A stretch of DNA of 64,000 bases from Acidovorax sp. NO-1. GTDB lineage: Bacteria > Pseudomonadota > Gammaproteobacteria > Burkholderiales > Burkholderiaceae_C. Shown one piece after another: positions 47,597 to 56,572 of this stretch. The position numbers were made by a program, and so were the translations under genes. The stretch spans positions 186,001-250,000 of the forward strand of contig NZ_AGTS01000078.1 of assembly GCF_000238595.1 (NCBI RefSeq). The letters run 5' to 3'. Within the stretch, counting starts at the first letter, position 1. Each line of letters opens with the position of its first letter. The notes under the pieces are model-generated. The model was not told where the DNA came from, ran no database searches, and was given only the letters and a program-made list of their open reading frames with translations.

Positions 47597-49591
47597 CTAC
47601 CGGTAAAGCACCTGCGGCAGCCACAGGCCGATGGCCGGGAACTGGTACAGCAGCACAATGGCCAGAACCTGAATACCCATGAACGGCAACATACCCGCAA
47701 AGATCTGGTTCAGCGTCACGTGTTTGGGCGCAACGCCTTTCAGATAGAACGCGCTCATCGCCACCGGCGGGCTCAGGAAGGCAGTCTGCAGGTTCAGAGC
47801 CACCAGCAGCCCGAAGAACAGCGGGTCCACCCCGAAGTTGTCCAGCAGCGGGATGAAGATGGGCATGAAGATCACGATGATCTCCGTCCACTCCAGCGGC
47901 CAGCCGAGGATGAAGATGATGACCTGGGAGAGCACGAGGAACTGCGTCTTCGTGAGGTTCATGCCCAGCACCCACTGCTCGACCAGCTCCTGCCCCCCCA
48001 GCAGCGCGAAGGCGGCCGAGAAAATCGCAGAGCCGACAAACAGCCAGCAGACCATGGCGCTGGTCTTGGCCGTGAGAAACACGGACTCCTTGACCACATT
48101 GAAGGTGAGCTGCCGGTAAGCCGCCGCCAGCACAAAGCCGCCGAAGGCGCCCACGGCTGCCGCCTCCGTAGGTGTTGCCAGGCCAAACACAATGGAGCCC
48201 AGCACGGCAAGGATCAGGATCAGCAACGGGAAGAAGCTCGACAGCAGCATCTTGAAGACTTCCAGCCGCGCGTAGCTCAGGATGGCGTAGAACACCACCA
48301 GCGCCACGGCACCCACACCCAGCCCGATCCAGAACCCGGTAGACGCCGGTTTGGTGGTGGCAGCGGGCGCATCCCCATTGTTCCCTGCAACCCCTGCTGC
48401 TGCAGGCGGCTCTTCGGTGCCCGGATTGGCAGCATCGTTGGCCGCCGCTTCAGCACCCGGAGGCTCTGCCACGGCATCGGCCCCGGCGGGTTCGGCCACC
48501 TCGTCATCGGCGGGTGGTTCCGCCAGCCCGGAGCCTTCCGGCTCTGCCAGGCCGGAGCCCGACGTGGCGGCGTCTTCCGAACCCGCACCCATCGCCTGCA
48601 GCTCGGTATACGCCTCTTCGACCACCACGCGGGTGGCGCTCTGGTAGCTGGCGACCGCGACCACCGCAAAGAGCACCGCCGGCAGCAATGCAATGCCCAG
48701 CTGTCCCAGCAGGTAGCCCGTGGACACCCCCTGGTTGCGACGGCCCTTGAGGGCGTTGACCAGGCTGCCCGGCGCCCAGCCGTTCGCTGTGGCGCCGATG
48801 GCCCGCAGACCGGCCGGCAACGGCACGACGCGTTGCTCGGCCGTGAGCGGCGGCGCCCAGTCGGGCTTGAGCTTGGCCATGATGATCACGTACAGGATGT
48901 ACAGCCCCGCCAGCATGATCCCGGGAAAGAACGCCCCCGCATACAGCTGCACGACCGACACACCCGCGGTGGCGCCATACACGATGAGAAGCACCGACGG
49001 AGGAATCAGGATACCCAGGCAACCCCCGGCCGTGATGACGCCGGCCGACAGGCGCACGTCATAACCGGCGCGCAGCATCTGTGGCAAGGCCAGCAACCCC
49101 ATCAGCGTGACCACAGCCCCCACAATGCCCGTAGCCGTCGCAAACACGGCACAGGTGACCAGCGTGGCCACCCCGAGCGATCCGGGCACCCGCGCCAGCG
49201 AAAGGTGCAGGCTGCGAAACAGCTTCTCGATGAGGTTGGCACGCTCGACGAGGTAGCCCATGAACACGAACAGTGGAATGGAGATGAGCACATCGTTGCC
49301 CATTACCGAGAAAGCACGCTGCACCATGAGGTCCAGCGTCTGCTTGAGCGCCCCCGCCGCTGTCTGGTCCCCCGAGTGGTAGGCAAAGAATGCAAACAGC
49401 ATGCCCATGCCCATGAGGGTAAAAGCGGTGGGAAACCCCAGCATGATGGCCACCACCACCAGCGACAGCATGAGCAGCCCGTAGTGGCCATTGGTCATCC
49501 GCTCGACGCTGAACACCATCGCAAGCGCCGCGAAGATGATCAGCGCCATCAGCGTGAAGCCGAAATACAGTTCCTTGCGGATCTTCATCAC
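47597..49591 (-). CDS. dctM: TRAP transporter large permease (DctM-type) with long low-complexity insert
   Basis: Ion-coupled inner-membrane permease of a tripartite TRAP importer. 664 residues, against about 430 for a typical DctM. Normal DctM helices flank an insert: MLSLVVVAIMLGFPTAFTLM near the N-terminus, ATGIVGAVVTLMGLLALPQM, ITAGGCLGILIPPSVLLIVY, and later PTEAAAVGAFGGFVLA. Residues about 321-418 are an Ala/Glu/Pro/Gly-rich segment set between two extra membrane helices (about 295-316 and 419-439). It overlaps dctQ by 4 bp. The whole insert stays in frame. Confidence 0.9.
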   Translation of the reverse strand: MMKIRKELYFGFTLMALIIFAALAMVFSVERMTNGHYGLLMLSLVVVAIMLGFPTAFTLMGMGMLFAFFAYHSGDQTAAGALKQTLDLMVQRAFSVMGNDVLISIPLFVFMGYLVERANLIEKLFRSLHLSLARVPGSLGVATLVTCAVFATATGIVGAVVTLMGLLALPQMLRAGYDVRLSAGVITAGGCLGILIPPSVLLIVYGATAGVSVVQLYAGAFFPGIMLAGLYILYVIIMAKLKPDWAPPLTAEQRVVPLPAGLRAIGATANGWAPGSLVNALKGRRNQGVSTGYLLGQLGIALLPAVLFAVVAVASYQSATRVVVEEAYTELQAMGAGSEDAATSGSGLAEPEGSGLAEPPADDEVAEPAGADAVAEPPGAEAAANDAANPGTEEPPAAAGVAGNNGDAPAATTKPASTGFWIGLGVGAVALVVFYAILSYARLEVFKMLLSSFFPLLILILAVLGSIVFGLATPTEAAAVGAFGGFVLAAAYRQLTFNVVKESVFLTAKTSAMVCWLFVGSAIFSAAFALLGGQELVEQWVLGMNLTKTQFLVLSQVIIFILGWPLEWTEIIVIFMPIFIPLLDNFGVDPLFFGLLVALNLQTAFLSPPVAMSAFYLKGVAPKHVTLNQIFAGMLPFMGIQVLAIVLLYQFPAIGLWLPQVLYR

Positions 49592-50205
49592 TGGCCACCT
49601 TTCTGAACCACCAGGCGGTCGAGTGCGTCAATGTCGGAATCCTTGACATGCACCATCTGCTTGAGCTTGTCGACGTCCACCTCCTCCACATCTTCCTCGC
49701 GCCGGGGCCACTGCCCGGTCTGGATGCAGATCACGCAGCGGATGATTTCCACGATGCCCTGCAGCAATAGGAAGGCCCCTGCCAGCGGAACCACAAACTT
49801 GAAGGGATACACCGGAATCGGATCGGCATTGAAAGTTTGCTCGCGCATGGCCAGAGAGTCCTGAAAGAAGTACCAGCCGGCATAAGTCAGTGCAATGATG
49901 CCGGGCAGGAAGAAAACGATGTACAGGATCAGATCGACCCAGGCCTGCGTGCGCGGTGCAAAAAAGCCATAGAGCACGTCACCCCGGACATGACCGCTTT
50001 TGGCCAGGGTGTAGGCACCAGCGGTCATGAAGAGCACGCCATACAGCATGATCTGGGCGTCGAGCACCCACGCATGTGGCTTGTTCAGCACATACCGGGA
50101 GAAAACCTCCCAGGTGATCAGCAGAGTAAGGCCGACCACACTCCAGGCGCAGGCCTTGCCGAACCAGGTGGAGATCCGGTCAACGGTGAGCAGTAGTTTT
50201 TGCAT
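49588..50205 (-). CDS. dctQ: TRAP transporter small permease (DctQ-type)
   Basis: Small four-helix membrane subunit joining the receptor and large permease in a TRAP importer. 205 residues from ATG 50205 (MQKLLLTVDRISTWFGKACA); a GTG at 50226 is an alternative. Helices include AWSVVGLTLLITWEVFSRYV, LILYIVFFLPGIIALTYAGW and VVPLAGAFLLLQGIVEIIRC. The C-terminus is acidic. A strong terminator lies 20-60 bp upstream, after dctP. Its stop overlaps the dctM start (ATGA). Confidence 0.9.
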   Translation of the reverse strand: MQKLLLTVDRISTWFGKACAWSVVGLTLLITWEVFSRYVLNKPHAWVLDAQIMLYGVLFMTAGAYTLAKSGHVRGDVLYGFFAPRTQAWVDLILYIVFFLPGIIALTYAGWYFFQDSLAMREQTFNADPIPVYPFKFVVPLAGAFLLLQGIVEIIRCVICIQTGQWPRREEDVEEVDVDKLKQMVHVKDSDIDALDRLVVQKGGQ

Positions 50206-50227
50206 GACTTGTCTATCTCGGGACACA

Positions 50228-50264
50228 AAAAAAGGCGCCTTGAGGCCGTTGCCTGCAGGCGCCC
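50228..50264 (-). terminator. Intrinsic terminator between dctP and dctQ
   Basis: On the minus strand GGCGCCT ... AGGCGCC with a long loop, followed by seven T. It sits within the TRAP operon after the receptor gene and before the permeases. Confidence 0.8.
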
Positions 50265-50281
50265 TGTTTCACTGACGTGGC

Positions 50282-51400
50282 TCAACCCTTCTTGGCACCC
50301 CTGCCGAAATAGTGGTTGTAGGCCATCTTGAAGTCCACCATGTAATCGTTCTGCCACTGGCCCGCACGCTGTGCGAATGCCTTTTGCGAATCCAGGATCT
50401 TCTTGAACAGCGGGTTTTCGCCACCCTTCTTGGCGATGATCTTGTCCCACGCAGCCAGCTGGGCACGCAAGATGGCATCCGGGGTTTTGTAGAACTTGAC
50501 ACCCTGCTTCTTGAGCTCTTCATAGTCCTTGGAATTGCGCTCGATCGCCTTCCAGCTCATGTCGGCACTGGCGGCCTGCACGGCATAGTCCACGATGGCC
50601 TTGAGCTCGGCGGGCAGCGCATTGAGCTTGGTCTTGTTGAACAGGATTTCAAACTGCTCACCGCTTTGGTGGAAGCTCTGCAGCATGCAGTTTTTGACCA
50701 CGTCAGGGAAGCCCAGCACGCGGTCGGACGAGGCATTGTTGAACTCGGCGCCATCAATCAGGCCACGGTCAAGTGCCGGCACAATTTCGCCACCGGGCAG
50801 CGGATTCACGGCCGCACCCATGTCGGTGAACATGTCCACCGCCAGGCCCACGGTGCGGAACTTCACACCCTTCATGTCCTCGACCTTGGCGATCGGCTTC
50901 TTGAACCATCCCAGTGGCTGCGAGGGCATGGGCCCGTACAGGTACGACACCACATCCAGGTTCAGGCTTGCGTAGATTTCTTCCAGTAGTGCCTTGCCAC
51001 CGCCGTAGTTGTGCCAGGCCAGCACCATGTTGGGATCCATGCCGAACGCAGGGCCTGAGCCCCACAGCGCCAGGGCCGAGTTCTTGCCGTAGTGGTAGGC
51101 CACCACGCCATGCCCGCCATCGAGCGTGCCCTTGCCCACCGCCTCGAGGAGCTGGAACGCGGGCACCACTGCGCCTGCAGGCAACACCTCGATCTTCAGG
51201 CGCCCGCTGGCCATGTCGTTGACCTTTTTCGCGAAGTCTTGTGCGTACTCGTGAAAAATGTCTTTCGCAGGCCAGGTGCTCTGAAAGCGCAGGCTGGTCG
51301 TGGTCTGTGCCGTGGCGACCATGGGGGCGCTCAGGGCGCCCGCTGCGACAGCGGCTCCCTTGAGCAGGTTGCGACGGCGCGGGGTGTTGCTATGCGTCAT
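50282..51400 (-). CDS. dctP: TRAP transporter substrate-binding protein (DctP family, Tat signal)
   Basis: Periplasmic receptor of the TRAP importer. 372 residues from ATG 51400 (GGAGACATTC upstream); the upstream open frame is not protein-like. The N-terminal TPRRRNLLKGAAVAAGALSA is a twin-arginine signal, so it probably folds before export. The family arginine region KGVKFRTVGLAVDMF and LPGGEIVPALDRGLIDGAE match TakP-type receptors, which bind 2-oxoacids; substrate not proven. First gene of the dctP-dctQ-dctM operon. The 51401-51669 gap to the divergent protease gene holds no gene. Confidence 0.9.
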   Translation of the reverse strand: MTHSNTPRRRNLLKGAAVAAGALSAPMVATAQTTTSLRFQSTWPAKDIFHEYAQDFAKKVNDMASGRLKIEVLPAGAVVPAFQLLEAVGKGTLDGGHGVVAYHYGKNSALALWGSGPAFGMDPNMVLAWHNYGGGKALLEEIYASLNLDVVSYLYGPMPSQPLGWFKKPIAKVEDMKGVKFRTVGLAVDMFTDMGAAVNPLPGGEIVPALDRGLIDGAEFNNASSDRVLGFPDVVKNCMLQSFHQSGEQFEILFNKTKLNALPAELKAIVDYAVQAASADMSWKAIERNSKDYEELKKQGVKFYKTPDAILRAQLAAWDKIIAKKGGENPLFKKILDSQKAFAQRAGQWQNDYMVDFKMAYNHYFGRGAKKG

Positions 51401-51669
51401 GAATGTCTCCGGAAGGGTTGATACGCAATCTGTTGTTGCGATTTCATTGTCGGCATCGCCCGCTGCGGCCCTACAGGGTTTACACCATCCGACGTATGAC
51501 GAAACCGGCAGCGACGGTGTAAAAAATTTCAAGAAGCCAGATCTGACAAAACCCTGACGCAAAAGCCCCACCACAAAGCCCACGCACCGCAGGCCGTTCA
51601 GCGACAATCGTTGCCAGACCGCCCTGGCACCTGCGCGTGCCACGCCCCATTCCAGAGTCCATCACATCC

Positions 51670-52821
51670 ATGAAGCGCATTTGGCTACTCTTCTCGCAGG
51701 CCGTGACGGTGTTCGTCGCAGCCTACTTTGTCGTTGCAACCCTGCAGCCCAGCTGGCTGGGGCGGGGGGCAGCCACGCGCTCTGGCGCCGGCATCGCGCT
51801 GCTGGAGGCCCCTCCGGCCAGCCCCGGCCAGCAGCCGGTTGCCGGCAGCTTCAGCGCCGCGGCCCGCCAGGCCTCTCCCGCCGTGGTCAGCATCAACACG
51901 AGCAAGGCGGTGCGCCACCCGCGCAGCAATGACCCGTGGTTCCAGTTCTTCTTTGGCGACCAGGGTCAGCAGGCCCAGGCGGGCCTGGGCAGCGGCGTCA
52001 TCGTGAGCCCCGATGGCTACATCCTTACCAACAACCACGTGGTGGAAGGCGCTGATGAAATTGAAGTCACGCTGACCGACAGCCGCCGCGCCCGTGCCAC
52101 CGTGATCGGCACCGACCCCGATACGGACCTGGCCATCCTCAAGATTGACTTGGACAAGCTTCCGGTCATCGTGCTGGGCAATTCCGATGCCCTCGCCGTC
52201 GGCGATCAGGTGCTGGCCATCGGCAATCCGTTTGGCGTGGGCCAGACCGTGACGAGCGGCATTGTGAGCGCGCTGGGCCGCACGCAACTGGGCATCAATA
52301 CCTTTGAGAACTTCATCCAGACGGACGCCGCCATCAACCCCGGCAATTCGGGCGGCGCGCTGGTGGATGTGAATGGCAACCTCATGGGCATCAACACCGC
52401 CATCTATTCCCGCTCCGGCGGGAGCATGGGGATTGGCTTTGCAATCCCTGTCTCCACGGCCCGGATGGTGCTGGACGGCATCGTGAAGGACGGCCAGGTC
52501 ACGCGCGGGTGGATCGGCGTGGAGCCCAACGAACTTTCACCCGAGCTGGCCGAAACCTTCGGCGTGAAGGCCACGCAAGGGGTCATCATCACCGGCGTGC
52601 TGCAGGACGGCCCCGCCGCGCTGGCGGGCATGCGCCCGGGCGATGTGATCGTGCGCGTGCAGGGCAAGGACGTCGGCAACGTGTCTGAACTGCTGACCGC
52701 CGTGGCGGGCCTCAAGCCAGGGATTGCCGCCCCCTTCAACCTGCAGCGTGGCGACAGGATGGTGGAGCTTCAGATCAGCCCCGGGGTGCGCCCCCGGCCC
52801 CAACGCAACATCCGGCGGTAA
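51670..52821 (+). CDS. DegS/HtrA-type membrane-anchored serine protease
   Basis: Periplasmic trypsin-like protease with a single PDZ domain. 383 residues from ATG 51670. An N-terminal anchor helix (about 4-25) lacks an obvious cleavage site, as in DegS. The catalytic triad is His123 (LTNNHVVEG), Asp153 (DPDTDLAILK) and Ser227 (INPGNSGGAL). A PDZ domain follows (about 290-375) with GDVIVRVQGKDVG. It may act in sigma-E signalling or in protein quality control. One PDZ rather than two favours DegS over DegP/DegQ. A terminator and a repeat lie before the convergent tatC. Confidence 0.9.
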   Translation: MKRIWLLFSQAVTVFVAAYFVVATLQPSWLGRGAATRSGAGIALLEAPPASPGQQPVAGSFSAAARQASPAVVSINTSKAVRHPRSNDPWFQFFFGDQGQQAQAGLGSGVIVSPDGYILTNNHVVEGADEIEVTLTDSRRARATVIGTDPDTDLAILKIDLDKLPVIVLGNSDALAVGDQVLAIGNPFGVGQTVTSGIVSALGRTQLGINTFENFIQTDAAINPGNSGGALVDVNGNLMGINTAIYSRSGGSMGIGFAIPVSTARMVLDGIVKDGQVTRGWIGVEPNELSPELAETFGVKATQGVIITGVLQDGPAALAGMRPGDVIVRVQGKDVGNVSELLTAVAGLKPGIAAPFNLQRGDRMVELQISPGVRPRPQRNIRR

Positions 52822-52880
52822 CGCGCCCTGCAGCCCCTGCGGATTCGCAAGCGCCGCGGGGGCGCGTCACGTCTTTTTTT
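52821..52880 (+). terminator. Probable terminator after the DegS-like gene
   Basis: ACGCGCCC pairs with GGGCGCGT around a long GC-rich loop, then CACGTC and seven T. The loop is long, so confidence is moderate. Confidence 0.5.
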
Positions 52881-52948
52881 CCGGGGATTAGCGGCGGAGG
52901 TTCCCATGGCGGGACACACGCCACCTTGCTCTTGGCGCACAGCGCGCG

Positions 52949-53016
52949 CTAGCTATTATTAATGTAGCTGTCAGCGCTTATCACACAAGCGCTGCAGGCC
53001 ATTTTTACTTGAAAAT
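52949..53016 (-). repeat. Palindromic repeat copy 11 (reverse orientation)
   Basis: On the minus strand TTTCAAGTAAAAATGGCC, CAGCGCTTGTGTGATAAGCG, then CAGCTACATTAATAATAGC. Between the convergent DegS-like and tatC genes, 6 bp before the tatC stop. Confidence 0.85.
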
Positions 53017-53021
53017 TCCGA

Positions 53022-53816
53022 TCAGGAGGCCGATGCGGACTCTTCCTGGTCTTCGGGCGCTTTGGTGTGCTTGATGAAAATCTGCGCGGCCCAGATGCCC
53101 ACCTCATACAGCAGGCACATGGGGATCGCGAGCGAGAGCTGGGAGACAACGTCCGGCGGCGTGACGATGGCGGCAATCACGAATGCCAGAACAATGAAGT
53201 AACCGCGAAACTCGCGCAGCTTTTCCACGCTGACCACGCCCATGCGCGCCAGAACCACCACCGCGATCGGCACCTCAAACGCCAGACCAAAGGCCAGGAA
53301 CATGGACAGCACGAAGCTCAGATACGCCTCGATGTCTGGCGCCGCGGTGATGCTTTTGGGCGCAAAGCTCTGGATGAAGGCAAACACCTGGCCAAACACC
53401 AGGAAATAACAGAAGGCCACACCCACAAAAAACAGCAACGTGCTGGAGATCACCAGCGGCAGCACCAGCTTTTTCTCATGCGAATACAGACCGGGTGCCA
53501 CGAAGGCCCACACCTGCCAAAGCACAAAAGGCAATGCCAGCAGGAAGGCAGACATCAGCAGGATCTTGAGCGGCACCATGAACGGAGAGATCACCGACGT
53601 GGCAATCAAGGTCGCCCCTTTGGGCAGGTGCGCCACCAGCGGCGCCGCCAGAAAATCGTACAGCGCGCCAGGGCCGGGGAAGAAGAACAGGATCGCCGCC
53701 GCAATGGCAATGGCAATGATGGCCTTGACCATCCGGTCGCGCAGCTCCATCAGGTGCTGCACGAACGGCTGCTCGCTACCGGCCAGCTCGTCTTCTTTGG
53801 AAGGGGTTTCGGACAT
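53022..53816 (-). CDS. tatC: Sec-independent protein translocase TatC
   Basis: Inner-membrane core of the twin-arginine translocase; recognises RR signal peptides with TatB. 264 residues (E. coli 258). It begins with an acidic stretch, then EQPFVQHLMELRDRMVKAII, the conserved cytosolic N-terminus with the essential Glu. Six membrane helices follow, including FLALPFVLWQVWAFVAPGL and the conserved Pro-rich periplasmic loop. Its acidic C-terminus ends SASAS. Last gene of tatABC. Confidence 0.96.
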   Translation of the reverse strand: MSETPSKEDELAGSEQPFVQHLMELRDRMVKAIIAIAIAAAILFFFPGPGALYDFLAAPLVAHLPKGATLIATSVISPFMVPLKILLMSAFLLALPFVLWQVWAFVAPGLYSHEKKLVLPLVISSTLLFFVGVAFCYFLVFGQVFAFIQSFAPKSITAAPDIEAYLSFVLSMFLAFGLAFEVPIAVVVLARMGVVSVEKLREFRGYFIVLAFVIAAIVTPPDVVSQLSLAIPMCLLYEVGIWAAQIFIKHTKAPEDQEESASAS

Positions 53817-53878
53817 GTTGGGTTTTCGTGGGCGTCAGGGCCGCCCAGGCAGCACGCGCAGCGCTGGTGGCTGCCGCA

Positions 53879-54340
53879 TCAGTGGAATTTACGGGGACGA
53901 AAGCGTGCCACACGGGCCGCACCGGACTGGGCCTTGGTGCGCACACCGCTTCGCGCCTTGTACCACTGCGGCACCGCACCGCGCTTGAGGCGCCAGTTCT
54001 TGCCCGGGTGTTTGTAGGCCGGCACAACGCCGGTCGGCTCTTGCAGGGCGGCACTGGCGCCATCAGTGGCCTCGGCCCAGTCTTTTTCAAATTCGCTGGC
54101 GCTGGTCTGGATGGAGCTTTGCACGTCGCGCGCCGCGTTCTCGACCGTGTCCTTCATTTTCTTGAGCTCGTCGAGCTCCATGGACCGGTTGACCTCGGAC
54201 TTGACGTCGGCCACATAGCGCTGGGCCTTGCCCAGGAGTGTGCCGACAGTACGCGCCACGCGCGGGAGCTTTTCCGGCCCGATGACAATAAGAGCCACCG
54301 CGCCGATCAGCGCCATCTTGGAGAGGCCAATATCAATCAT
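53879..54340 (-). CDS. tatB: Sec-independent protein translocase TatB
   Basis: Single-span membrane protein that forms the Tat substrate receptor with TatC. 153 residues. The start [20 protein letters not shown] leads to [20 protein letters not shown], with the amphipathic helix hinge (GPEKLP) typical of TatB. The cytosolic C-terminus is charged and ends with an Arg-rich stretch ([11 protein letters not shown]), somewhat unusual but common in Burkholderiales. Between tatA and tatC with 43- and 62-bp gaps. Confidence 0.94.
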   Translation of the reverse strand: MIDIGLSKMALIGAVALIVIGPEKLPRVARTVGTLLGKAQRYVADVKSEVNRSMELDELKKMKDTVENAARDVQSSIQTSASEFEKDWAEATDGASAALQEPTGVVPAYKHPGKNWRLKRGAVPQWYKARSGVRTKAQSGAARVARFRPRKFH

Positions 54341-54383
54341 CGGTCAGGCGCACACCGTGCACAGGCAAGCCACAGCGGCCCGC

Positions 54384-54620
54384 TCAGCTCTTTTGCTTGG
54401 CTTCGACATCGATGGTGGTCTTGTCAGCGGCCTGGCTGTTAGCAACCTGGCCGGCAGGGGGGGTGGCAGGCGTATCGGCGGATCCGTCCTTCATGCCGTC
54501 CTTGAAGCCCTTGACGGCGCCTCCGAGATCGGAGCCCATGTTCTTGAGCTTCTTGGTGCCGAACACCATGACGACGATCAGCAGCACGATCAGCCAGTGC
54601 CAGATGGAAAAAGAGCCCAT
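54384..54620 (-). CDS. tatA: Sec-independent protein translocase TatA
   Basis: Pore-forming component of the Tat translocase. 78 residues from ATG 54620 ([20 protein letters not shown]), with GGAGATATTCC upstream. One membrane helix (about 5-22), the hinge [20 protein letters not shown] and a polar low-complexity tail. First gene of tatABC, after a HIT-family gene. Confidence 0.95.
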   Translation of the reverse strand: MGSFSIWHWLIVLLIVVMVFGTKKLKNMGSDLGGAVKGFKDGMKDGSADTPATPPAGQVANSQAADKTTIDVEAKQKS

Positions 54621-54726
54621 GGAATATCTCCTAACGAATTGCAATCATTTTAGACGGGGGGCGTGACAGGAGTTCACCGCCACCTCAGAACCGCGGGAAT
54701 CTCCCTGCACCACCCGTCAGCCTGGT

Positions 54727-55083
54727 TCAGCCTTTGAGCCAAGGGCGCGGGCCACCCATCACATGCACATGCAGATGATGGATCTCCTGCCCCCCTTCAA
54801 GCCCCGTGTTTACCACGATGCGAAAGCCACCTTCCGGATACGGGTTGCAGCCTTGTTCCACGGCCAGCCGGGGCGCCAGCGCCATCATGCGCCCCAGAAC
54901 GCCCGCATGTTCTGCGGTGACCTGTGCCATCGAAGGGATATGCAGCTTGGGCACCATCAAAAAGTGCACCGGCGCCCAGGGATGGATGTCGTGGAAGGCG
55001 AAAATTTCTTCATCTTCATAGACCTTCTTCGAAGGAATCTGGCCCACGATGATTTTGCAGAAGAGGCAGTTCGGATCGTGCAT
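54727..55083 (-). CDS. HIT-family (Hint-type) nucleotide hydrolase
   Basis: Purine nucleoside phosphoramidase-type protein of the histidine-triad superfamily. 118 residues from ATG 55083 (MHDPNCLFCKIIVGQIPSKK). The zinc-site cysteines are in NCLFCK, and the histidine triad is HLHVHVMGG (about 104-112). E. coli HinT is the nearest well-known relative. Lies in the his-tat cluster, a stable neighbourhood in betaproteobacteria. Physiological substrate unknown. Confidence 0.92.
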   Translation of the reverse strand: MHDPNCLFCKIIVGQIPSKKVYEDEEIFAFHDIHPWAPVHFLMVPKLHIPSMAQVTAEHAGVLGRMMALAPRLAVEQGCNPYPEGGFRIVVNTGLEGGQEIHHLHVHVMGGPRPWLKG

Positions 55084-55143
55084 GGTGAGGAGAGAAGAAA
55101 CGAAAGGCGACAAGCCGGTTGCGGCAGCGAGGCCACCCAAGGC

Positions 55144-56193
55144 TCACGCATTGTCAGCGATCTTGATGGTGGGCCGCACGCCCACGTCCTGGCGGTGCGC
55201 CTGCAGCCAGCTCTGCCCCGCCGTGCGGCCCAGCTCAAACAGCTTGCGCACAAACGCCATGTCCGCGCGGGTCTTGCTGTCTGCGCCAAAAGGGGCCAGC
55301 ACGGCGCCGCCGTCGATGCGGTGCATGCGCACGCTCTTGTAGCGGCGTGCGTCTAGCTTGCCCTCGGCCAGCAGGCGGCGCACGAACTCGATGGCACGCA
55401 GTTCGGCCAGCAGGCTGGCGTTGAAGGTGACCTCGTTCATGCGCTCCATGATTTCGGGGCCCGAATGGGGGAGATCCAGATGTTCGATGGGGTTGATCTG
55501 CACGAGCAGAATGTCCGAGGTCTCGGTCTGGTAGATCAGCGGGTGCAAGGCCGGGTTGCCCGAGTACCCGCCGTCCCAGTAGTGCTGGCCGTCGATCTCT
55601 ACTGCCTTGAACAGCAGCGGCAGGCAGGCCGAGGCCATCACCGCGTCCGCACTGAGCCGCGGCCCCGAGAAGATCTCCCCCCGCCCGGTGCGCACATTGG
55701 TGGCACACACAAACACCTTGGGCCCGCCGCCTGCGGCGCTTGCGCGGTGTGCGGCGCACAGCAAGTCGAAATCCACCTCGCGTTCCAGCAGGCGGCGCAA
55801 GGGGTTGATGTTGAGCGGGTTCGTCTGATAGGGCGAAAGCCACTGGCGCATCATGCCCATCATCGGGTTCGCGGCCGACAGCGGCGAACCCCACATCAGA
55901 CTGCCCAGCGTGCCCACGCCTTCCCAAAGACGTGTCAGCGTTTCCCGGGCGATGGCGCAGCCCGCGAGATGCGCGTCGTGCGGGTCTTTGTTCTGCTGCG
56001 CCGCTGCGGCAAAGCCGTGGGCCAGGGCCACGGCGTTCATGGCGCCAGCGCTGGTGCCGCTCACTCCGTCAAACTGCCACTGGCCGTCCTCCAGCAAGGC
56101 GTCGAGCACACCCCAGGTCAGCGCCCCGTGGGAACCGCCGCCCTGCAAGGCCAGGTTCAGCCGCCGCAACGATGGCGCAGCAGGCTCAGGCAT
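55144..56193 (-). CDS. Patatin-like phospholipase
   Basis: Predicted lipid acyl hydrolase with a Ser-Asp dyad. 349 residues. The oxyanion hole is LQGGGSHGALTWGVLDALL (about 16-34), the nucleophile Ser48 is in GTSAG, and the catalytic Asp in WDGGYSGNP. A DUF3734-like C-terminal region (about 250-349) has VRMHRIDGG. No signal peptide, so cytosolic or secreted by another route. It overlaps the 3' end of the upstream membrane-protein gene by 8 bp, suggesting co-transcription with hisE. Confidence 0.88.
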   Translation of the reverse strand: MPEPAAPSLRRLNLALQGGGSHGALTWGVLDALLEDGQWQFDGVSGTSAGAMNAVALAHGFAAAAQQNKDPHDAHLAGCAIARETLTRLWEGVGTLGSLMWGSPLSAANPMMGMMRQWLSPYQTNPLNINPLRRLLEREVDFDLLCAAHRASAAGGGPKVFVCATNVRTGRGEIFSGPRLSADAVMASACLPLLFKAVEIDGQHYWDGGYSGNPALHPLIYQTETSDILLVQINPIEHLDLPHSGPEIMERMNEVTFNASLLAELRAIEFVRRLLAEGKLDARRYKSVRMHRIDGGAVLAPFGADSKTRADMAFVRKLFELGRTAGQSWLQAHRQDVGVRPTIKIADNA

Positions 56194-56572
56194 CCACCGC
56201 CTGGTTCTTGCTCATGGCCAGCATGCCACGCACGATGCGGTACAGGAACCAGATCGAAATCAGAATCCATGCAGGGTTGAAGAGGAACAACCCCAGCAGG
56301 AAGAACGGGAACGTTACCAGGTACAGGACGCCCGCCCAGATGACGGACCGGATACGCCATGAAAAATGATTGGCCTGCCAGGTGCCCTCGGCATCGCTGC
56401 GTTTGACCAGATCGATCACCAGGGCAATGACCAGCAGCAGTGCGCTGGCCTGCGCGCCCGGCAGCACGGCGCCCACCGCCACGATGAGGTGCAGCACATA
56501 GCTGATCCAGCCAATGTTCTTGAGACCCTGGGCCTTTTGCTCCTTGCTCTGCACATCGATGATGTCGTTCAT
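56186..56572 (-). CDS. Small membrane protein, DUF4870/Tic20-like
   Basis: 128 residues from ATG 56572, overlapping the hisE stop by 4 bp (ATGA). Hydrophobic helices: [52 protein letters not shown] and [18 protein letters not shown]. The pattern resembles the DUF4870 family of small membrane proteins; I am not certain. It is embedded in a his operon remnant, but no role in histidine synthesis is apparent. Confidence 0.72.
   Translation of the reverse strand: MNDIIDVQSKEQKAQGLKNIGWISYVLHLIVAVGAVLPGAQASALLLVIALVIDLVKRSDAEGTWQANHFSWRIRSVIWAGVLYLVTFPFFLLGLFLFNPAWILISIWFLYRIVRGMLAMSKNQAVDA

Noticed and set aside
47720-49606. Open frame of about 630 codons opposite dctM
   Set aside because: Composition (His, Gln, Arg, Gly rich) and lack of motifs show it is the reverse image of a GC-rich membrane-protein gene.
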